This document shows, in pieces, positions 59,018-64,000 of a stretch of DNA of 64,000 bases (its first letter is position 1; each line of letters starts with the position of its first letter). The stretch comes from Pseudomonadota bacterium. Lineage in GTDB: Bacteria > Pseudomonadota > Alphaproteobacteria > Rhizobiales > Beijerinckiaceae. Location: positions 16,316 to 80,315 of the forward strand of contig JAJXWB010000018.1 of assembly GCA_021781815.1 (NCBI GenBank). Direction: 5' to 3'. The notes beneath the pieces are model-generated. The model was not told where the DNA came from and searched no databases. It was given only the letters and a program-made list of their open reading frames with translations. The position numbers and the translations under genes were made by a program.

Positions 59018-59022
59018 GTCGG

Positions 59023-59628
59023 TCAGGCGGCCCTGCGCAGAGTCCCGTTCCAGCGGGTCGCCAGATCGAGAAAGTTCTTCAGGATGGTCTTGCCATGTTC
59101 CGAGGCGATGCTCTCGGGGTGGAATTGTACGCCGTGCGACGGGCGCGTGCGGTGCGACAGTCCCATGATCAGGCCATCGTCGGTTTCGGCGGTCACGGCG
59201 AGTTCGACGGGCAGGGTAGAGCGATCGACAACGAGCGAATGGTAACGGGTCGCCAGGAACGGCCCGTTGATGCCGCGGAAAATCGTATCGCCCGTGTGCT
59301 GGATGCGCGCGGTCTTGCCGTGGACAGGAAGCGGCGCGCGGATGACGTCGCCGCCAAAGGCCTCGCCCAGCGCCTGATGGCCAAGACATACGCCGAAAAT
59401 CGGGATCGTGGCGCTCGCCGCTCGAATCAGGTCGAGGCAGATTCCGGCCTCGTGCGGAGTGCATGGGCCGGGCGACAGCACGATCGCATCCGGCCGGTCG
59501 CCCATGATCTGGTCGACGCCGCGCGCGTCGTTGCGCCAGACCGTGACATCCGCGCCGAGAGAGCCCAGATAATGCACGAGGTTGAAGGTGAAACTGTCGT
59601 AATTGTCTATCAGCGTGACCGAAGGCAT
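59023..59628 (-). CDS. trpG: Anthranilate synthase glutamine amidotransferase subunit
   Basis: Supplies ammonia to TrpE. The 201-residue class I glutaminase has [27 protein letters not shown], the nucleophile Cys in [17 protein letters not shown], and the His-Glu pair in [14 protein letters not shown]. In this organism trpE and trpG are separate genes, not the fused trpE(G) of the rhizobia proper. A reverse-oriented gene separates trpG from trpE, so it may need its own promoter; TTGACT at 59676 (reverse strand) is a possible -35. Confidence 0.95.
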   Translation of the reverse strand: MPSVTLIDNYDSFTFNLVHYLGSLGADVTVWRNDARGVDQIMGDRPDAIVLSPGPCTPHEAGICLDLIRAASATIPIFGVCLGHQALGEAFGGDVIRAPLPVHGKTARIQHTGDTIFRGINGPFLATRYHSLVVDRSTLPVELAVTAETDDGLIMGLSHRTRPSHGVQFHPESIASEHGKTILKNFLDLATRWNGTLRRAA

Positions 59629-59700
59629 CGTTTTCCCCGCGTCCGGCCTGTGTTTTCGGGGTTTGGAGCGGGGAAGTCAACGAAAACAGGGGTGGAGCCG

Positions 59701-60504
59701 ATGACCGCAGGCGAACCGGCGATCCGGCTTGGCGTGTTTCTGGCCGCGCTGGTCGGCATGGCGGTGTGGGAGGCGCTGGCCCCGCGCCGGCCCCGCGCCT
59801 TTCCGCGCGCCGCGCGATGGCCGTCGAACCTCGGAATCGTCGTTCTTGACACTCTTGTCGTGCGCGCCCTGTTTCCGATCGCGGCTGTCGGCGTCGCCGG
59901 TTTCGCCGCCGCGCGCAACTGGGGGCTGTTCAATCTCACAAGCGCGCCGTTCTGGCTGGCGGCGGCCGTGTCCATCGTGGCGCTCGATTTCACGATCTGG
60001 GCGCAGCACATCCTGTTCCACCGCGCGCCCTGGCTGTGGCGCCTGCATCGCATGCACCACGCCGATCTCGACTACGACGTGACGACCGCGCTGCGCTTCC
60101 ATCCCGGCGAGATCGTCCTGTCGGTCCTGATCAAGATGGCGGCGGTTCTGACGCTCGGCGCGCCGGCGGCGAGCGTCGTGGCCTTCGAGATCGTGCTGAA
60201 CGCGCTCGCCATGTTCAACCACGCCAACGCGAGCCTGCCGCCGCGTGTGGAGGCGTTGGCGCGGCTGGTCTTCGTGACGCCGGACATGCATCGCGTGCAT
60301 CATTCCGTCGTCCCCGCGGAGACGAACAGCAATTTTGGCTTCAACCTGTCGATCTGGGACCGGCTGTCCGGCCTTTATCGCGCGGCTCCGGCCAGCGGGC
60401 AGGACGGCATGACGATCGGCCTGCCGATTTTCCGCGACCGCCGCGAACTGCGGATCGACCGGCTGCTGACGCAGCCCTGGCGCGGCGACGGACGCGCAGC
60501 CTGA
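59701..60504 (+). CDS. Sterol desaturase / fatty acid hydroxylase family membrane protein
   Basis: Di-iron membrane oxygenase of 267 residues with about four helices. The histidine clusters are complete: [20 protein letters not shown] (H-x3-H and H-x2-HH), FNHANASLP, and [20 protein letters not shown]. Family members hydroxylate or desaturate lipids, carotenoids, sterols or hopanoid-like molecules; substrate not assignable. GGAG precedes the ATG by 4 bases. It sits in the opposite direction between trpG and trpE, abutting the trpE stop with no spacing. Confidence 0.85.
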   Translation: MTAGEPAIRLGVFLAALVGMAVWEALAPRRPRAFPRAARWPSNLGIVVLDTLVVRALFPIAAVGVAGFAAARNWGLFNLTSAPFWLAAAVSIVALDFTIWAQHILFHRAPWLWRLHRMHHADLDYDVTTALRFHPGEIVLSVLIKMAAVLTLGAPAASVVAFEIVLNALAMFNHANASLPPRVEALARLVFVTPDMHRVHHSVVPAETNSNFGFNLSIWDRLSGLYRAAPASGQDGMTIGLPIFRDRRELRIDRLLTQPWRGDGRAA

Positions 60505-62022
60505 CTATTGCCCCCGTTTCGCCCGCGTGGCGAAGCGCACGGCCTCCTCCGCCGCGCGAAACAGGGCGGTCGCCTTGTTCACGCATTCGCGATGCTCGTA
60601 GGCGGGATCGGAATCGTAGACGATTCCAGCGCCCGCCTGCGCGTGCATGAGTCCGTCCTTGACGATCGAGGTGCGCAGCACGATGCACGTGTCCATGTCG
60701 CCGGTCGCGGAAAAATAGCCGATGCAACCGCCGTAGATTCCGCGCTTGTCGACTTCCAGTTCGTCGATGATCTGCATCGCCCGCACCTTTGGCGCGCCCG
60801 ATACGGTGCCGGCCGGAAATCCCGCGGACAGCGCGTCGATGGCGTCGTGTGTCTTGTCGAGTCGGCCGATCACGTTCGAGACGATGTGCATCACATGGCT
60901 GTAACGCTCGATCGAAAACTGTTCGGTGACCTGCACCGTGCCGATTTCCGCAACGCGGCCGACGTCGTTGCGCCCGAGGTCGAGCAGCATGAGGTGCTCC
61001 GCGCGCTCCTTCTCGTCGGCGAGCAGTTCGGCCGCGAGCGCATCGTCTTCGGCCGGCGTCTTGCCGCGCCAGCGCGTGCCGGCGATGGGGCGGATCGTCA
61101 CGTCCCCATCGCGCACGCGAACGAGAATTTCCGGGCTCGAACAGACGACCTGGAACGGTCCGAAATCGAGATAGCAGAGGAAGGGCGCCGGATTGACGCG
61201 ACGCAGCGCGCGGTAGAGCGCGAAGGCGGGCAGGGTGAACGGCGCGGTGAATCGCTGCGACAGCACGACCTGGAAAATGTCGCCCGCCTTGATGTATTCC
61301 TTCGCGCGATCGACCATGTCGAGGAAGCGCGGCTCGGGCGTGTTGGAAACCGGCTTTTGCGCCAGCAGATGCGGGTCGGCGGTCGTGTCGTGATCAAGCG
61401 GTCCTTCGAGGGTCGCGACCAGAGCCTCGATGCGCTCCGCCGCGCGATCATAGGCCGCGCGCGCGGATATTCCGGGAGCGACGCGAACGGGCGTGACGAT
61501 CGAGATCTCGTCGCGCACCGCATCGAACACGGCCATGAGCGTCGGTCGGATCATGATCGCGTCCGGCGTGCCGATCGGGTCGGGCCTGGCCGGCGCCAGC
61601 CGCTCCATCTCGCGCACCATGTCGTAGCCGAGATAGCCGAAAACGCCTGCCGCCATCGGCGCGAGGCCGGGCGCGGCCGGAACGGCCGATTCCGCGATCA
61701 GCTTGCGCAGCGAGTCGAGCGGTCGCAAGAGGCAGGGCTCGAATTCACCCGGCGCGACCAGCGCGCGACGATTGATTTCGGCCTTGCCGCCTGTGGCGCG
61801 CCAGATGATGTCGGGATCGAGCCCGATCATCGAGTAACGCCCCCGCGTTGCGCCGCCCTCGACCGATTCGAGCAGGAACACGTTGCCGGCGCGCCCGCGC
61901 GACAGCTTCAGGAAGGCCGAAACCGGAGTTTCGAGGTCGGCGACCAGGCGCGCGGCGACGAGTTGCGGCGCGCCGCTGTCGTAAGCGCGCGCAAAATCGG
62001 AAAAGGAGGGCTCGATATTCAC
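60505..62022 (-). CDS. trpE: Anthranilate synthase component I
   Basis: Converts chorismate to anthranilate. The 505 residues include the feedback tryptophan site region LKLSRGRAGNVFLLESVEGG, QVVLSQRFTAPF, SSPEILVRVRDGDVTIRPIA followed by GTRWRG, MLLDLGRNDVGRVAE, HIVSNVIGRL and the C-terminal FPAGTVSGAPKVRAMQIIDE. GTG start overlapping the stop of the upstream chaperone gene by 4 bp, so trpE is coupled to it. No leader peptide or trp attenuator is seen. Confidence 0.96.
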   Translation of the reverse strand: MNIEPSFSDFARAYDSGAPQLVAARLVADLETPVSAFLKLSRGRAGNVFLLESVEGGATRGRYSMIGLDPDIIWRATGGKAEINRRALVAPGEFEPCLLRPLDSLRKLIAESAVPAAPGLAPMAAGVFGYLGYDMVREMERLAPARPDPIGTPDAIMIRPTLMAVFDAVRDEISIVTPVRVAPGISARAAYDRAAERIEALVATLEGPLDHDTTADPHLLAQKPVSNTPEPRFLDMVDRAKEYIKAGDIFQVVLSQRFTAPFTLPAFALYRALRRVNPAPFLCYLDFGPFQVVCSSPEILVRVRDGDVTIRPIAGTRWRGKTPAEDDALAAELLADEKERAEHLMLLDLGRNDVGRVAEIGTVQVTEQFSIERYSHVMHIVSNVIGRLDKTHDAIDALSAGFPAGTVSGAPKVRAMQIIDELEVDKRGIYGGCIGYFSATGDMDTCIVLRTSIVKDGLMHAQAGAGIVYDSDPAYEHRECVNKATALFRAAEEAVRFATRAKRGQ

Positions 62023-63920
62023 TGGTCGCCTGCGCCCGTCGCCTCGCGCATCGCAGTCTCGTTGATTCGGACGCCGTAGTCCTGCTCCAGCCGCTGGACG
62101 TATTGCGAGCTGATGTCGTCGGCGACGACCTGCTTCAGTTGCGCAGCCATCTGCCGGTTGGCGTCGGAATCCGGGTTGAAGTCGGGGATCGAGGTATCGA
62201 GGATCTGGAACACGACGCGCCCGTTCCCCGTCGAGGCGGAGCCTTCGCCCTTGTCCGGCTGGTTGAAGATGGCGACGATGGTCTGTGGGTCGAGACCGTC
62301 GGCGCCGGTTCGCTTGACCGCGGAATTGTGCTTGACGTCGAGCTTCTGCGCGGCTGCTATCTTCGCGAGTTCCGCGCCATCCTTGATCTGCTTGACGATA
62401 TCGGCCGCCTTTGCGGCGAGCCGCGTGTCGATCTCGGTTGCGCGCCAGTCGGCTGTCACCCTGTCCCTGACATCGGCGAGGCTGAGCTGTCGCGACGGAT
62501 CGATCCTGGCGACCTCGAACCAGACGTACCCGTCGTCGCGGGTGGCGATCGTGTCGTTGTCGACGCCGATGTCGGAGGCGAACACGGCGCGCAGCAGATC
62601 CGGCCCGGCGATAAGCCCGTCCACCGGCTTGCCGTCGTGATCGTTTCCGCGCGCGTCGATGGCGTCGATCGTTCGGACATCCATGCCGACGCTTTTCGCC
62701 GCCTCGGTCAGCGTCTTGCCGGACGCCCGCAGGTCTTCGATCTTGTCGTGCAGGATCTGAACCGTTTTCTTGGCGCGGTTGCGCGCAATTTCCATTTTCA
62801 ACGTGGATGCGACCTCGGCGAATGGCTTGACGACCTCGGGCGCGATGCTGGCGACGCGGACAAGGACATAGCCGAACTCGCCCTTGATCGGCGCGCTGGT
62901 CTCGCCGTCCTTCAGGGCGAAGGCGGCGTCGCCGATTGCGGGATCGTGGACCTGGGCGCGCGCGAGCATGCCGAGATCGATGTCCCTGGACGTCAGTTTG
63001 CGCTCGGTGGCGATGTTGTCGAAACTCGCGCCGGCCTTGATCTTGTCGTAGGCGGCTTTCGCCTCGGCCTCGCTCTGGAACACGATCTGTTGCAGCGCGC
63101 GCTTCTCGGGCGAGCCGAAACGCTGGTTCTTGACCGAATCGTAGAGCTTCTGCGCGTCGGCGTCGGAGACGTCGTCGGGCTTGGCCAGCGTCGTCGGCGT
63201 AATCGCGAGCGTGACGATCTTGCGATATTCCGGCGCGACGAACGAGGATTTTCGCGCGTCGTAGTATTTCTGAAGATCGTCCGGGCCAGGGGCGGGGATG
63301 TCGCCCGCCACGGCCGGCGTCAGCAGGGCGTAATCGACGCTCCGCGTCTCGTTGCGGTAACGGTCGATGGTCGCCGTCAGAATTTCCGGCGTCTCGACCC
63401 CGCCGGCGATCGCCTCGCCGATTTCCCGGCGCAGATAGATCGCCTTTTGCTCGTGAACGAAGCTGCGCTCGTTATAGCCGTTGTCGCGCAGCAGCGCATC
63501 GAACCGGGCGCGATCGAACTGACCGGCAGTGTCTTTGAAGATCGGATCCGCCACGATCGATTTCGCGACCTGCGCATCCGACATCATCAGCCCGAGCGAA
63601 TGGGCGCGCTGGTCCATGGCCGCCTCGGTGACGAGCCGGGCGAGAACCTGACGGTCGAGCCCGGCGGCGCGCGCCTGGTCGTTGGTGACGACCCGACCGG
63701 CGCGCTGCTGCAGGCGCTGCAACTCGGTCTGATAGGCGTTGCGGAACACGTCGGTCGAAATCTCGGTCGAGCCGACGACGCCGAGCTTGCCCGCGCCAAA
63801 CCCTCGGAAAATATCGCCAATGCCCCAGATCGCGAAGGATACCACGATGACGCCCATGACGAGAGCCATCAGCGATCGTCCGAGCCAGTTCTGGGATGCG
63901 GCGCGCATGCCGTCGAGCAA
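62019..63920 (-). CDS. ppiD: Membrane-anchored periplasmic folding factor, PpiD/SurA-N family
   Basis: A 633-residue protein with one N-terminal membrane helix (SLMALVMGVIVVSFAIWGIG), a SurA-like chaperone domain, and a parvulin-type PPIase region around residues 250-370 (GSPEKRALQQIVFQSEAEAK, FGYVLVRV). Members help outer-membrane proteins leave the Sec translocon. I chose the TTG at 63920: GGAGG lies 7 bases before it and gives MLDGMRAASQNWLG, the usual start; the ATG four codons later has no well-placed site. The gene precedes trpE with a 4-bp overlap, a common alphaproteobacterial arrangement. Confidence 0.9.
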   Translation of the reverse strand: MLDGMRAASQNWLGRSLMALVMGVIVVSFAIWGIGDIFRGFGAGKLGVVGSTEISTDVFRNAYQTELQRLQQRAGRVVTNDQARAAGLDRQVLARLVTEAAMDQRAHSLGLMMSDAQVAKSIVADPIFKDTAGQFDRARFDALLRDNGYNERSFVHEQKAIYLRREIGEAIAGGVETPEILTATIDRYRNETRSVDYALLTPAVAGDIPAPGPDDLQKYYDARKSSFVAPEYRKIVTLAITPTTLAKPDDVSDADAQKLYDSVKNQRFGSPEKRALQQIVFQSEAEAKAAYDKIKAGASFDNIATERKLTSRDIDLGMLARAQVHDPAIGDAAFALKDGETSAPIKGEFGYVLVRVASIAPEVVKPFAEVASTLKMEIARNRAKKTVQILHDKIEDLRASGKTLTEAAKSVGMDVRTIDAIDARGNDHDGKPVDGLIAGPDLLRAVFASDIGVDNDTIATRDDGYVWFEVARIDPSRQLSLADVRDRVTADWRATEIDTRLAAKAADIVKQIKDGAELAKIAAAQKLDVKHNSAVKRTGADGLDPQTIVAIFNQPDKGEGSASTGNGRVVFQILDTSIPDFNPDSDANRQMAAQLKQVVADDISSQYVQRLEQDYGVRINETAMREATGAGDQ

Positions 63921-64000
63921 GAGGAATCCTCCGGGAAAAGCGGCGCGGACCATAGCGACGGGGGCGGGGGGATGCAATGCGGATCGCAGGCGCGCGGAAG

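Overview
The window is GC-rich, densely packed chromosomal DNA from an alphaproteobacterium, most likely of the order Hyphomicrobiales (Rhizobiales). Three things point there. The gene blocks suf, gyrA-coaD-ppi-queA-tgt, rpsB-tsf-pyrH-frr-uppS-cdsA-dxr-rseP-bamA-lpxD-fabZ-lpxA-lpxB, and trpE-trpG-trpD-trpC-moaC-moeA-lexA follow alphaproteobacterial order. Both SOS operators have the alphaproteobacterial GAAC-N7-GAAC form. ProS is the short type without an editing domain, and S2 carries a long C-terminal extension. I could not fix the family or genus. No rRNA, tRNA, CRISPR array or complete insertion sequence was seen.

Layout. 1-2.6 kb: end of homoserine dehydrogenase, class II fructose bisphosphatase and a TRIC-type channel. 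2.7-10.1 kb: Fe-S assembly operon (IscS-type desulfurase, sufB, sufC, sufD, sufS, sufT-like, a VOC gene, sufA). 10.2-20.8 kb: a TfoX-like protein, gyrA, a small accessory insertion (two-gene chromate transporter and a broken DUF4160/DUF2442 pair), coaD, two cyclophilins, queA, an orphan ABC binding protein and tgt. 20.8-30.7 kb: proS, lolC/E-lolD, a PilZ protein, a very small SOS-type gene, dnaE and an MFS carrier. 30.7-47.1 kb: the translation, isoprenoid, outer-membrane and lipid A block, with a reverse-strand B12-binding radical SAM gene between tsf and pyrH. 47.2-53.4 kb: gltA, gltX, comEC, lexA. 53.6-64 kb: small accessory genes (monooxygenase-like, hypothetical, SDR), moeA, moaC, the trp genes interrupted by a sterol-desaturase-family gene on the other strand, and a PpiD/SurA-like chaperone.

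Most genes are housekeeping: Fe-S cluster building, DNA supercoiling and replication, translation (S2, EF-Ts, RRF, ProRS, GluRS, queuosine tRNA modification), undecaprenyl phosphate and MEP isoprenoids, lipid A, outer-membrane assembly (BamA, RseP, Lol, PpiD), tryptophan and molybdopterin. Many neighbours share 1-4 bp stop/start overlaps, which indicates translational coupling.

The strongest unexpected signal is at 25437-25589. A near-consensus sigma70 promoter has a perfect LexA box filling its spacer, and about 27 bp downstream lies a 32-codon gene for a hydrophobic single-helix peptide. The lexA promoter at 53385-53412 has exactly the same geometry. This looks like an SOS-induced membrane micropeptide, comparable in concept to Caulobacter SidA or E. 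coli TisB, and dnaE may lie in the same transcript. Other points: a Tgt lacking three of four usual zinc ligands, a frameshifted DUF4160 gene next to an AT-hook DUF2442 gene, lpxI missing between lpxA and lpxB, a VOC gene coupled into the suf operon, and a strong terminator with no obvious upstream gene.
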